DNA of 64,000 nt, taken from the NCBI GenBank assembly GCA_013398295.1, contig VZSF01006979.1, positions 281,581 through 345,580 on the forward strand. Direction: 5' to 3'. The first letter of the stretch is position 1; the number at the start of each line of letters is the position of its first letter. Below the pieces are notes generated by a model, which was not told where the DNA came from, made no database searches, and worked only from the letters and a program-made list of their open reading frames with translations. This document shows positions 23,814 to 36,322 of this stretch, one piece after another. Made by a program: the position numbers and the translations under genes. Source of the DNA: Chionis minor. Taxonomy: Eukaryota; Chordata; Aves; Charadriiformes; Chionididae.

Positions 23814-26413
23814 AGGTGTTTCTTCTCATTTACTCCACTTTTACATTTGTGCAGTTTCAAAGACTTCTGTGTTTTCTCTCCTACTTCATATCAGTGTATA
23901 TAAAAGGTGGATCGAGTCTCGTCTCCTCTCTTTCATATGCCTACGTTTTAAAAAGTTGTACTCTTATCCATACATACAGAGCACACAACCTGGAAATCCA
24001 AATAAAGAAAAACATGTCAGTATAAAGAGACTAAAAGCTTTAACTCAATGGCTTAAGCCTGAAAAAACAATGTACCTTTTTAAAAACCCTTGCAATTTCT
24101 TTCATTTTTCACTGAAAAATGTTTGTTTGTTCTTTGCTTTTACAAAGGATTGGCACACACACCACTTCCTTTGAACTTCAAGAGTAAACAATAGAAGCTG
24201 TTTCCGTGTGCCGCCACCCCCCAGCTCAACTCAAACATCTTTCGTTTTTTCCCTAATGGAGCTGGAAAAAATCTCTTGTTACATGAAATCTTTATAATGA
24301 ATTTTTGAAACAGAAAAAAAAAAAAGAAAAAAAATGTCATTTATTATTAACTATGAGCCACATGGCTACCTTGCTGTCTCTGGATGATATAAACTCGTTT
24401 CTCTAACAAGCCAGACCAGACACAATCCAGTTATAGGAGTAGGTTCTCAGGACATATGTCCTCTTCCGAAAGAAAATAATTTACCTTATCCATTGAGGGG
24501 GCAAGAGGTCGATAAGGCATTTTTGGAACACAAATTCCAGTCTCCATTTCACAATTCACCCTACTTTTTACCGGAACTTCAATTACTGCTAAAAGTTTCC
24601 AAGACATGTATTGGTCTTTCTCCAATGGTGAGTTACTTTTCTGAAGCAATGGCTCCTGGCTGCTTGAAGGCAGCTGTGTGGGCACCATGGAAGGATGCCG
24701 TACGTCTTACCTGCTCAACTGTGTGGCGCAAACCATGACATCTGCTGTTCATCTCTGTGGGATGCCCTATGGGCGTCTGTGTGCCGTGCCCCCATGGTGT
24801 CAGTGGTCATTCTGCAGCTAAAGCAAGCCCAGCTCTAGGGCACGGACCGCAGGGGGGGTGTGCTGCTCTTCAGCCATTCGTGCAGAAATGTGTTCCTCGT
24901 AGTATGTCCCACGTTGTGTGATCTGATGTGCTGTGACGTACTTAGAGGCCCATGTTGTGCTGTGTCACCGACTTAAAGGAATACTGCTTACATTGGCAGG
25001 CAGTTGGAAGCAATTAATTACCCATGGATGGCATGTACAGCTGTTGCTTATGTATGGAAACAGAAGAGAAATTAGATTTAATTGCTTTAGCATAATGAAG
25101 AAAGTGGCATTTATTTTATTATAGCTTTTGTAAACTGAGCCACTTGATTTTAATTTTTATCATTTTTTGGAAATAGTTGGGCAAAATTCTTTTGACAGAT
25201 GAAAAAATCCCAGAGGAACAAAAATTGAGGATATTCAATTGCCTTGTTAGAAATTTGCAGGATCAGAGCAGAACTAGATAGACTAATGAATGATTAAATT
25301 AAATATTTTGCTATGTATGACTATAGTTGTAATTCAGGCTAACTCCCAAACATGCATCATAGAGTAGCTGTATATCTTTTTTTGAAGAAATTCAAAGCCC
25401 AGATTTCAGCAGGAAAATCTGGTGTAAATTATTAAATCACTGTGAATAGATATTTGTGCTGTGGGTTATATTAGACCTTCTGACACAAAGTGATAGTAAA
25501 GAGAAAAACAATTGTATCTGCACGTAAAATGTAAAGATATTCTATAAGGACAAACCAAAGTCTACTGTAACATATCTACAAAGCATTGATATTAAACACC
25601 TCATGTTTGACTGGATTCTGCTCACAATTTTCCTGGAGGTTAAACACATCCATTTCCTTAGCTCAGCCCAGCATAATAAAGAGAAAAATTTAGTTCCATG
25701 TGTCCCTAATCTTTGGCTCATTAATGTTTTTGAAAATACTCCTTGTTAAGAGGTGCTGTCTATGTACAAAGTATTCGTGTTGTAGCTATTAAGCCTTATA
25801 AATAAACATCTTTCTACATTACTGTCAATTTAATGTTCACTTTCTAATTATTTAATGTGAATAAATGCAATATAATCTGCATTCATGCAGTGCTCTTTTT
25901 GAAGGTGTATTCTGTAACTCTGTAAAAATTACTGCAAACTAATGTTTGTGATGTAACACTAAGTTTATTTTTCACATTCACAATTAAAGAAAAAAATCTA
26001 GGTGCATACCATGTAGATGCATGCTATGCCACATGCAGGGAGACTGATCTTAAAATACTGGGGGAAAAATAGTTTAGAATTATTCTGAATACAAACACTT
26101 CCCAGTTGATTAAAGAGACCAGTTGTGTTTTACCTTCATATTGTAAGCCCTTTCAGAAAGCAAAATATTTAGGCGTTTTTGTGGTTTTTTTAAGGACAGG
26201 ATCTTATAAATGATTTTAATGAGACCTCATGGAACTGTTAGGCTGAATTTAGCAATCTACAAATGTTTAAAAGAAATATTAAAAAAATCTAAAATGCCCA
26301 TGAATGTTGCAAAATCAGGCAGCTCAGCTGAGAGTACTTTCCAATTTAGTCTCCCACAAAAGACAACAGAGTATTTTGGTAAATAACAGCCATAAAACAT
26401 TTAACTATTCCTA
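23814..26413. other. noncoding DNA with a local CpG cluster
   Basis: Mostly AT-rich single-copy DNA. The exception is about 24,690-24,970, which is G+C-rich and holds about a dozen CpG dinucleotides where the flanks have almost none (see findings). Overlapping frames at 24431-24688 (minus) and 24493-24738 (plus) are 81-85 codons with no recognisable domain. A run of mixed A/G homopolymer lies at 24,312-24,333. Confidence 0.5.
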
Positions 26414-26516
26414 GGAGGGAGGGAGGGAGGGAGGAAGGAAGAAAGGAAGGAAGGAAGGAAGGAAGGAAGGAAGGAAGGAAGGAAGGAAGGAAGGGAGAGA
26501 GAGAGAGAGAGAGAGA
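26414..26516. repeat. purine microsatellite (GGGA)n, (GGAA)n, (GA)n
   Basis: A compound simple repeat, all purine on the plus strand: four to five GGGA units, then about twenty GGAA-type units with one or two interruptions, then about ten GA units. The first segment has four GGG runs with single-A loops (26417-26431) and could fold as a G-quadruplex. The minus strand gives a Leu-Pro-Ser-Phe repeat in an open frame, which is an artefact of the repeat. Confidence 0.97.
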
Positions 26517-28858
26517 TAATGTTGTTTCAGGCGTTGGGGTGGGAGTTTTTGATTCAGGTTTGTATAAAAATTTCCATCTGACTTTTTTCAGACAGGGCCA
26601 AACCCATCCCCCTGAATTCAGGAGAAAAAAAATCATATCTAGGTATGAAGTTGTGTTTTCCTCTCTCTCAAAAATAGCCCTGGAACAAAAACCTTGAACC
26701 CCTGGAAAAGACCAGAAACAGACCGGTCTTTTGACTGCTGCTACAATTGTTCGTGTAGTTCACTCCACTACAGTGAGACAGAGAAGTGTCAGCTGCTGCG
26801 TGTGTCGATATAAAAGTCAAAGGGGTGTAAAGTGTAAGGCAAATATTTCCGAGTGGAAAACAGTTTCAGGGAGATTCTGTAAATGATTTACTGAATTAGA
26901 AAAAAAAGTAAAATTTTAATAAAAGCCTAAGTTCTGCACGCATAGATCCAGTATTTGATGAATTGATTTGGGCAGCTTTTTGAAATTACTCGTATTGAGA
27001 GACAAGTATGTTCTGTAAAGTAAAAAGGACCTCTGGATGATCAACAGTACGTTACACAGAAAGTTTGTGTAAACACAATTAATGTAGGATTGTTTACTGA
27101 AACCATAAACTGATGACAGATATTTTCATTGTGAGCATTTCTGTATATCAGAGTGTTGTGAAAAAAATATACCGTCTAATGCTACTAATTTGCTTTATTT
27201 ACCCTTTAAAAAAAATCTCAGATGCACTTAGTAAAAGCAGCGTGTACCTGTCTGTCAGCAGAGCAGCCTTTAGTGTTTATTCACCTACTATTCTGCAGAA
27301 CACATGCCTGGAGCAGCTGGCAGACACATTCAGGGAAACGACTGGTCCCTGTCAACACCACCCAACGTTCTGAGGCCAAGCAGGCACTCAGAAAGTCACA
27401 AATAAAGACCAGTGTTTTGTTTTGCCAATAGCCTGATGTGTTTTCCCCTCCTCTTTTGTTCAGAATGTGCAACACCATTAAAGGGACCTGATTAGAACAA
27501 AGGAACAGGGATCACTGTAACAATTATGATAGGAATGAAAATGCATAATAAAAAACAAACCCCAAAATCAGGAAAATAATGCCAGGTGAAGATGAATACA
27601 CATCCGCTGGGAACAATTACATAGCAGATGCATCCAAAAATTCATTATCAACGTATAATTTGACATGTCCCTAGTAATGTTATTCATTGCATTTACAAAT
27701 AATTCATCACAGGTGTTGTGAACTAAAATGGCATACAAGACCCTTATGTTATTCACTGGGACAAGAGGAAATGTCCACTTTGTAAATACACACGGCATCC
27801 AATTTTATAAAATGGTTTTGTCTTTTGTTGTGTAAATCCTTCTGTTATGCCGGATAAACTAGATATAGGGAAACTGCTTTCTTTCCAAAGCGTATTTATT
27901 CTCACTAAAGGAGTGGTAAATATTCTGTTATTTTACTTCCCTTTTCTATTTTTCTTCTTTTTCTCAAAAACAAAGAATCTCATTTTGTAATCTCTTGTTT
28001 ATGGGGTTGGTTTCACTGATTTCAGTGACTTCTAGTGTTGCAGATCTTGTTTCTTTGAGCTCGTTTTTTGAGCTCGTTTTTAATAATCAGATCCTCTGGC
28101 AGGGGCAAGTCCTGTTCATTCAAGTATATCACCATTATTTTAAATGGAAACATATATGCATGAAGGAATGGAGCAGCAGTTGATGCAGGCTATTTTTTTT
28201 CTAAAATCCAGCTCAAGGCAAATATCTTATTTAAACTTTTTGTTTGTGGTTCAGGGTTAATTCTGCAATGAAGTTGTGGGTAATTTTACTTGTGTAAGTA
28301 GCACAAAATCCAGTCATCAGTAGAAACTAACAAAAGGCAACATTTCATTCCAGGTTAGATTTCATAAATAGTGACAAAACAAAACACCTACATTTCTCTT
28401 GTCATCTGAAATTCATCAAACAGATTCACTGTCTTTATTATAAAGCTTTATTGCAATAGTATAGCAATAATTGATTAGCCCTTGCTACTAGCAAAGGGCC
28501 CAGCAGCACTGTGTTTTTAATCCCAGTATGCTGTGTCAAATAGAGCCTTCAAGCACATATATAAAGATGAATACACCTTTGAAAAAGAATTAATTAATAA
28601 TTTGTCCTAGCCTGTGTCATATATGATGCATTCCAATAATTTTTTCACAGGAATTTCAGATCACTGGTGTAAACACCGGTGAAGTTTTTTAGGTAATTTT
28701 TGAGACACAGACTGGTTGCTTCATATTGAGCCCATTATTGTTCCTTGTTATGACTTCTCACTACGTGCGACTGCTACACCAGCTGCGTGGTATTGCCATA
28801 TAGCAATGCAATAGCACTGCACAGTTTTACATCCAACCTGGTCATAGGCAGGTCCAGG
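26517..28858. other. unique AT-rich noncoding DNA, no gene seen
   Basis: No gene or transposon remnant was recognised. A 14-base sequence TTGAGCTCGTTTTT is directly duplicated at about 28055-28082. Open frames are at most 86 codons and overlap each other in several frames, as expected for noncoding DNA. Confidence 0.55.
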
Positions 28859-29195
28859 GGGATCTTATCAATGCCTATAAATACTTAAAGGGAGGGTGCC
28901 AGGAGGATGGGACCAATCTTTTTTCAGTGGTGTTCAGTGATAGGACAAGAGGTAACAGGCACAAACTTGAACATAGGACGTTCCATCTGAACCCGAGGAG
29001 GAACTTCTTTCCTTTGAGGGTGGCAGAGCACTGGAACAGGCTGCCCAGAGAGGTGGGGGAGTCTCTGTCTCTGGAGACATTCAAAACCCTCCTGGATGCC
29101 ATCCTGTGCAACCTGTTGTAGGTGAACCTGCTCTGGCAGGGGGGTTGGACCAGACGAGCTCCAGAGGTCCCTTCTAACCCCTGTGATTCTGTGAT
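28859..29195 (+). mobile_element. CR1 LINE 3' end, same subfamily as the 3.7-kb copy
   Basis: Only the last part of ORF2 and the 3' UTR are present, about 340 bp. A 64-codon frame (28927-29121) encodes [19 protein letters not shown] and ends in DAILCNLL, nearly identical to the C-terminus of the copy at 3660-4909. The 3' UTR ends in CCCCTGTGATTCTGTGAT, the terminal 8-mer. The close similarity of the two copies suggests insertion by related source elements in the same period. It is severely 5'-truncated and cannot move by itself. Minus-strand frames over it are shadows. Confidence 0.95.
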
Positions 29196-30998
29196 AGCCC
29201 ACCTGTATTCACCATGGCACACACAGCATATGCCAGCCAGGCAGCTGAAGAAGACGACTCTCAGTACCTACAAAGTACCTAGCACAGTGAATTGCAGTTA
29301 GTAAGAACTATTTATTAGGCCAGAGAGAGACAATTTGAAAGGGAACAAGCCTAACTTACAGGTTGGAAGCTTCCACTGAGGAAACCAGTTGAACTAATTA
29401 GCAGAAGAACTGAATTCCAGTCTCCTCACTGCCAGGTGAGTGTTGTAATCACAAGGCTAAAGAATGACATTCAGTGTCTGGGTGAGAAATATTCTGCGAA
29501 AAGTGGAAAGATTCAGTGGGACTGAAATCCTCACCTCCTTTCAGAAGAATATATGGTTTGAGGTGCAAGGCACCTCTTGAAGTGAAAGGGCACTGAAAAC
29601 AGTTGTCTGACCTGGATGATTGCACAAACTATCAAACGATTGGTTTCAATAGAAGTGAGATGCCGTCATTGACACTTCTCCAGGTGGGTGTGTTTTGTTA
29701 GGGAGGAATGAGTTTGCTTCACATTCCACCCTCGCTCTTTTAAAGGGGTTACAAATCTACTTTGAGGTACATATTTCAAGCTAAGCCTCTTCAGAGGAAG
29801 AAGATACGTACTTCCTTGTAAGGCACCAAAATATTGATTGAAAAGGGGCTGATTATCAGACAGACTACCCTCACTGATGGGGGATATGTATTGGCATACA
29901 ACAGGTCAGAAAGCCCAAGTGTCTGCTTCAGGCTTGTGGACTCTGCTAATAAGTAGCTGTACAATGTTGCTGCGTCCTGGTAGTGGGTTCTTCAGGTGAG
30001 ACCTTGGAAAAAATTCATGAAAGAAGAGGTGACATTTGAAAATTGTCTTCAGAATTTCTCCTCTGTTCCCTGGGGCTACTGGTCACCAGTTTACATTCAT
30101 CAGCTAAGTAACATTCAGTTGCTGAAACTACTAACTACTATCTTCTGTTATGACTAATCAGGTTATGACAACACATCCTTGTGGTTGTGTCACCAGTTTT
30201 CTACATCTGGGGGCAGGAGACAATGACTTGAAATTAACAATGCTGGCTTTCCAGTAACCTGATGACTCTTATTGATTATGAAGATGTTGAGAGAAGCTTT
30301 AAAACTTTTCTGCCTGTCTTAGGGAACAGAGTGGTGCTACTATATGATCCTCATTTTTTTCAATGTAATGGTTGCTATCTTCAAACGTCTCCTCTTCTTT
30401 AGAGACTTAGTTTTAAAAGAGAATCATCAGACAGGGGAACATGTTAATATAAATGATTTTATGGATAAAACACTATAAATTAATACATTGATACTGCAAT
30501 GATGGACCAAGTAGAAGTAAAATAATATTTTTTAAAAATGCAGTGGTTAACCAAAAGCTTGTAAATCATACAGTGCAATAAACTGGGAAAATGAAACTTT
30601 GGTAATGAAAGGTCTGACAGGTTTCCTTCCTCTGTAGTATATGCTTCTCTAACATAACAAGCTATTCTCCTGCAACTAGACTCTATAAGCAGCCAGTATT
30701 TTTACCTGCTGAAGTCAGCCAGTGTCCAGAAACATACTGTCTGACTGCAGGACCAGGATCTAGTTTTAAGATATTAAGAAGGACATTTATGTAATTCTCC
30801 AAGGGCATTTATGTAAGTCTCCCTCTTTACTGAAACCCGTCATGCAAGAAGGGGAGTGCCCTGTCTTTTATAGGAACTGTAAAGTATCATTCCATCTTGT
30901 CTATTTATAGGGGAAACAAACAACAGCCTGTGCTAGCATACAATATAAGACAACTACAACCTAATTTAAGGAAAGGAAATAGAAAAAGGAAAAAGGCA

Positions 30999-31015
30999 GG
31001 GAGGGCAGGGCAGGG
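30999..31015 (+). other. G-quadruplex motif
   Basis: GGGAGGGCAGGGCAGGG gives four G-triplets with loops of 1, 2 and 2 bases, which fits a stable parallel quadruplex. It sits inside a longer purine-rich stretch (about 30,968-31,050). Whether it folds in vivo or has a role cannot be told from the sequence. Confidence 0.6.
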
Positions 31016-32339
31016 TGTGGAAAAAAAAAAAGAGAAAAGAAGAAGCTGGACCAGTTTTTTCTTTGTGAACATACTTCCATTCCCAGTTTCCTTTTGCATT
31101 ACTTGTCTATTTCCTCTTCAGTTTATGTATGTGGTGATTTTTTTATATGAAGATAAGCAAAGTGACAATGCACCAAAGTTTCACAATAGCTAAGGTATTT
31201 GCTATTGGCTATTCACCATCGAGTATAGATAATTGTGGTTTTTTGTTTGTTACAAATATTTTAGTCAATGAACTAAATGTCACAATGTGGACAATCTATG
31301 AAGATTGTCTGAAATCTATTTTTGTGTTTTGTTTGTGAATACTTACAAATATGGACATTTTAGAAAGTCAGTTTCGGTTCAAGAACATTAAAAAAGGTGA
31401 AATATGCTGGATAATGTATCTGTAAGGAATAATTTGGCCAGTTGCAGCGGTATGTCAAAGAACTCCATTAGGGAGTTCATACAATAACTTTTATTCTGTG
31501 TGTTGTGCTCTATCATAACGTGACTCAACAAATTATGCACATTGTCAGTCCGTATACTTCTCTGGAAGCAGACGAAAACATTCATTAAAATTCTCGTCTT
31601 GCTTTTGGTATTTTTCTTTGGTATATTTCAAATAAATAAATTACTGAAATGGAGAGAGAAATGGGAATAAACTAACATTATGGTTTCATTATAGGCATTG
31701 CAATTATTACAAAACTTTTTCCCTCTAACTCATCATCTATAACAAAGCTATCATTTCATTTGCATGTTTTGAACAGTAACTACTTGAGGGCAGTATGTCA
31801 GAAAGCATCAATTTCTAAGTGACTAGAGTTAAAATCATTCTCAGTAGATCCTCCACTGAATCTTTTAACAGCAGTGCTAATAATGCTGTATAAAGTGTTA
31901 TCTTTTATACTTTTTAAAAAACTAACCAACTCACAATTAAAGATTTGGTGAACTTCCACCACCACCTGAAATAAATAAATACAGCCGAAAGGCAGGGACA
32001 CTTATGCTTATGTTTTCCTAAATAATGTAAAGGCAAAGAAGGCAAAAATATGATTCTATTAATAAAGTGCCTGTTTATACAAATGGCTGAAGTGTATGAA
32101 GACAATTCATTTGTTTTATGTTTTTATCATTCTTGCATGGAAAAGAGTTAATTTTTCAGGTATGAAAGAGGGTACAATAAAAAGCGAATGAAGGAAATTA
32201 AACAAAATTAAGAGACTTCCTATTTATACACCCTCTTCCCACCCTCATTTGCCCGAATTATATCAGACTTCAATCCCACATAAACATCCTGTCAGCACTT
32301 CCTCCACAGGTAGAGTGACCTCCTCCTGGTTATGAAGAA

Positions 32340-32347
32340 TGACGTCA
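32340..32347. promoter_or_regulatory. palindromic cAMP response element (CRE)
   Basis: TGACGTCA is the exact consensus bound by CREB/ATF bZIP dimers. It retains its CpG in a CpG-poor setting. No promoter or transcript start could be linked to it, so function is not shown; one match in 64 kb is near chance expectation. Confidence 0.3.
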
Positions 32348-33375
32348 TCTAAATGTGCCGTACCAGTTGGCTTAAGGCCTTTCAATTTTGTAATTGCGGA
32401 CAGTAACATAACCTGTCAGTTCTTATGCCAGAAGACTTCTTTTTTTTGTCCTTGTACAATAACACAAAACTTGTCTGCAAACTCTGTGATGTTTATAAGC
32501 ACTTCCTCAAATTTATTTGCTATGATTTTTGATAACCTTCTAGTCTTATTTAAAACTGCAAACACAGAGTAGATAAATTGTTCCTGGCAATCTTTTTTGG
32601 ATTACACTGCAGTAAGCATTTTTATTGGTTCAGGTATCTATAGCAAAACAAATATGGTGTGCTCAAAAATGGAAAATAAGTCAGCACTCTATTTTATGCT
32701 TCATGATACCAAATAACCAAAGATATATTGGAATCTATTTCTATCAAGCTAGTTTTAGCAGATCTATTTTAGGTGGTATATCATGCAATTCTGTTAATAG
32801 GTCTCATCTGTGAGTTTCCTGTTGCTTTGCCAGAGGAGGTCTCCTAATTCAGTTTTACATTGTTTCTCCTGAGGTAGATGATTTAAGTAAATTAGTTTCT
32901 TGGGAAACATTTCTGTATCCTGGTAGTCATGGTCACTAGAATATTTAGTGTCAGTTGAATGTAAGTAATATAGTCTAAGAATTCCCTCTCTCTCTAGAAA
33001 AGGACATATCTGGGCCTTCTGAATTTCTTTTTCAATAGTAGAAAAATCATTGTCATTATGAAAAAGGCAAGAGACTGCCTAAGCCAATGGATATGTGTGA
33101 ACCTGTTCTTATTTTCCATAGCTTTTTTCTTTCTCCACCTGAACTATCTCAAAAGTAGAAAGAAGTCCAAATAACAATTTTCAATGTAAACAAAAGAGCT
33201 CAGGTTTGAATCATTTCTTCAGTCTCATCTTTATCCATGCGATATCATGTCTGGTGCACCGTTACCTCCATTCTGTTTGCCTTTTGTCGGCAGCCTTGAT
33301 AATAGCTAGTGTTCCACAGCTGTAAGCTAAACGACTATCACAAATATGGCAGTCTGTCTTATTTTATTCATGGAA

Positions 33376-33770
33376 ACATAGGATCATTTAGGTTATAAAA
33401 GACCTTTAAAATCGTCGAGTCCAACTGTTAACCTGCCAAGTCCACCACTAACCCATGTCTCTCAGCACCACATCTACGCATCTTTTAAATACCTCCAGGG
33501 ATGGTGACTCAACCACTTCCCTGGGCAGCCTGTTCCAATGATCAGCAACCTTTTCGGTGAAGTAATTTTTCTTAATATCCAATCAAAACCTCCCCTGGTG
33601 CAACTTGAGGCCATTTCCTCTTGTCCTATCTCCTGTTACTTGGGAGAAGAGACCAACCGCAACCTCTCTACAACCTCCTTTCAGGTAGTTGTAGAGAGCG
33701 ATCAGGTCTCCCCTCAGCCTCCTTTTCTCCAGGCTACACAATCCCAGTTTCTCCAGCCACCCTCTTCAGT
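33376..33770 (-). mobile_element. CR1 LINE 3' part, minus strand
   Basis: The plus strand begins with the antisense CR1 3' end (ATAGGATCATTTAGG, then AGTCCAACTGTTAACCTGCC). It continues with the antisense ORF2 C-terminus: CCACTTCCCTGGGCAGCCTG, AACTTGAGGCCATTTCCTCT, GGTCTCCCCTCAGCCTCC and CTTTTCTCCAGGCT. It is longer than the 12263 copy but of a similar subfamily, with the same 'ACCACTAACCCATGTC...AGCACCACATC' pattern. Length is about 395 bp and the 5' end is truncated. The plus-strand 95-codon frame covering it (33538-33825) is antisense to the LINE and is not a gene. Confidence 0.95.
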
Positions 33771-36255
33771 GGTATCTCATGTAAAGATGTTTAACATTAA
33801 AGGCGTTGAGCCAAGAGGTCCATAGAGGAATGACTATGATTTGGTATAGAAGTTAAAGGTGATAGGGAGGGATCTGTAAGAGGAAAGAGGCAGTACAGGG
33901 TGGTGGCTATTAAGGTTATCTGGACAGAAGCCAGATGCAGGGGGGACCTCCTTGTACGGTCTAGTGAAGAACCAAAGTATGGGACTGACATATCCCAAAG
34001 GGATTAAGGCAAATGAAATCCTAACTAAGCACAATGTGCAAGCAAAATATCTCCACTAAGATTAAATTTTGAAAGTTGATGGTGATGGGTTTTTTGAATT
34101 TAACTCATTATTTGAAGTATAAGTTTGCAATAAGGAGTTATTCAAAACTGCATATGACATTTTATAACACTGAAAGTGCTGTAAACTCATAACTGACAGG
34201 GTTTTATCTTTGTTTATCTTATATGGAGGATACTAGCCTTGAAATGGTTCATAAAAAATAGCATATTAGCATAGATTTGCTGAAAAGATCTTGTAAAAAA
34301 GTTATGAATTAAAGTATACAATGCCTCCTTTTATTTTCTCTTTTTTCTACCCTTATTGCCATTAAATCTTTAAGCAAGAAAGTACAGTTTTCATGTCAAT
34401 AAAAGGAGAAGACATTGCCCCCAGCTAGCAGTTAACTAGCTTTATAGTCATTAATCTCTATTTGAGATATCCATAATGTCTATTATCTGGACAATTATCT
34501 AGGACATAAGCGAATTTCTTCTTGAGCTCAGTAGAGTTTCTAACAAAGGCTGTATGAGTTTATACATGTGCTCTAATCCCTATGATGAAAAATTAAACAA
34601 TTAGAGTGGTCTTAAGAAGCAGAATTCCTCTTCTCTACTTAGAGAACTGCACAATTGCTATACATGGTCACAGTGGTACAGAGACTGTAGAGCAGCAGGA
34701 ATAATCTCTTCCTAAATGCTGTTGCTTGTTGTGGTCATACCCTAACAAAAGAGCAATCCCTGTACAGCCTGTGACCTGACAGAATGGTACTGAATCATTA
34801 CGTACACCAAAGTTATACCAATCAAGCACAGAATTCTATGGGTGTAGTAAGTTGAACCACAAATTCAATTTGATAAGTATATGAACACTTTATTTATTTT
34901 TCACAACTACTCTTACAATATATTCTTTGTTTCTTAGCATGTTTATGGGTACATGAACACCAGTGCACATATTCTTTACCACGCTTAACTTTTCACGTCC
35001 TTCTTGTCCTCATGAATATTTCAACCATGCAGATAGAAGGAAAAAATACCATGTTATTCAAGTAAGCAGTAACATCAAATGGATAACAACAGGCAGAAAT
35101 AATCAAAACTATAGTCATGGTAGGCAATTCATGACAAACCGTAAGACTTAAATTGTTTGCATAAAAAAGAGAAACAACTTGGAATGAAAATCACTTCAAA
35201 ACCACAAAATCCTTATTCAGTTTGTGAACTGAAAAGGGGCTAAATTTATTTTAGAAAAAGCAGAGCTGCTGCAAGTAGTTTATATAGATGAAGTAGTTCA
35301 TCAAGCTCTAATAACAATGCAAACAACTTTCAGTGTCCAGAGCTGCTAAAGTATTCAGAGAAGGTCAGGTGTATCTTCCCCATTGATATTTGTCTAGTAC
35401 AAAAGAGATATTTCTAAAACACACATAAAACTAGAATGAAATCACTTGTAAGCAAAGCAGCTTAAAAACCAGCAAATATTATCTCAGTCTTCCTATATTC
35501 TTTTTTAGTCACTGCACCATAGCATGAGTAATTTTGAAACTGCAGCATTCCATTTGTTGTACAATTATGTTATATTATTTTCCTGTTGCCACAAACCTTC
35601 CAAGAAAGCATGTTCCATATATGCCTAAGCAGTTTACCTTGTATGAATATTTGCATTAAATAAATGAAAATTCACCTCTTTCTAAAGATATCATGCCGAG
35701 ACACAAAAGTGTTCCCTGCTATTAGGAATGTACTTGTACAGATCTAAAAAATTGTAAATGAATTTGTAGATGGTTGGTTCCATTTAAGTAAAATAGACTG
35801 AGCATAGATCTTTGTGAAAATGTGTTTACTTAACCAGAAAACACAAATATTTCTATTAAATATGTTTTCAAGCTTAACTCCAAATTCCTGATTTCTCGTG
35901 GATGTATGATTTTACAGAACTGTACTCAAAAACAGTGTTCCAGCAACAGTCTGTAGTCTCTTTCTCTAGTAACATTTTAGGGTACAGTAAAAGCTTCAGA
36001 AGGCCAGTGGACGGTTTAGAAAAATCCATGGTATAGCATCTAGGGCAGGGTTTTATCCATTTATTTCCCCAATACTGAGCTACCTAAATCATTGATTTAC
36101 TTATAATGGGGAGCTTAGAGCCTACACTGTAACAATGCATACTATTGTGAATTGAAAAAGTCAAGCTGACTGTGTATTATTTCTATTAAATACAAAGCAT
36201 ATGCTATTGCACTTCATTTTTATTTAAAACTGCATTACTTTTCTGAATGGTTAAT
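33771..36255. other. unique AT-rich noncoding DNA, no gene seen
   Basis: No gene, RNA or transposon remnant was recognised in this stretch. Open frames are below 70 codons. Confidence 0.55.
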
Positions 36256-36322
36256 GAAGAAAAAACAAACAAACAAACCAAAAAAAAAGACTGACTCTGT
36301 GTGTGTGTGTGTGTGTATGTGT
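36256..36322. repeat. A-rich simple repeat followed by (GT)n microsatellite
   Basis: An (AAAC)n-like A-rich run (36256-36290) is followed after eight bases by about eleven GT units with one interruption (36299-36322). Simple-sequence DNA without other meaning visible. Confidence 0.9.

Larger units (their letters stand above)
29196..33375. other. unique noncoding DNA with a G-quadruplex motif and a CRE
   Basis: About 4.2 kb with no gene. Two short sites stand out: a run of four GGG blocks at 30999-31015 (loops A, CA, CA), and a full palindromic CRE TGACGTCA at 32340-32347. No mobile element was recognised. Confidence 0.5.

Noticed and set aside
24431..24738. Overlapping 81-85-codon frames near the CpG cluster
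   Set aside because: No recognisable exon borders or protein family; the balanced base composition here makes longer chance frames likely.
26346..26636. Minus-strand frame with Leu-Pro-Ser-Phe repeats
   Set aside because: The repetitive protein is the translation of the (GGAA)n/(GA)n microsatellite and not a gene.
33538..33825. 95-codon plus-strand open frame
   Set aside because: It is the antisense of the minus-strand CR1 at 33376-33770.
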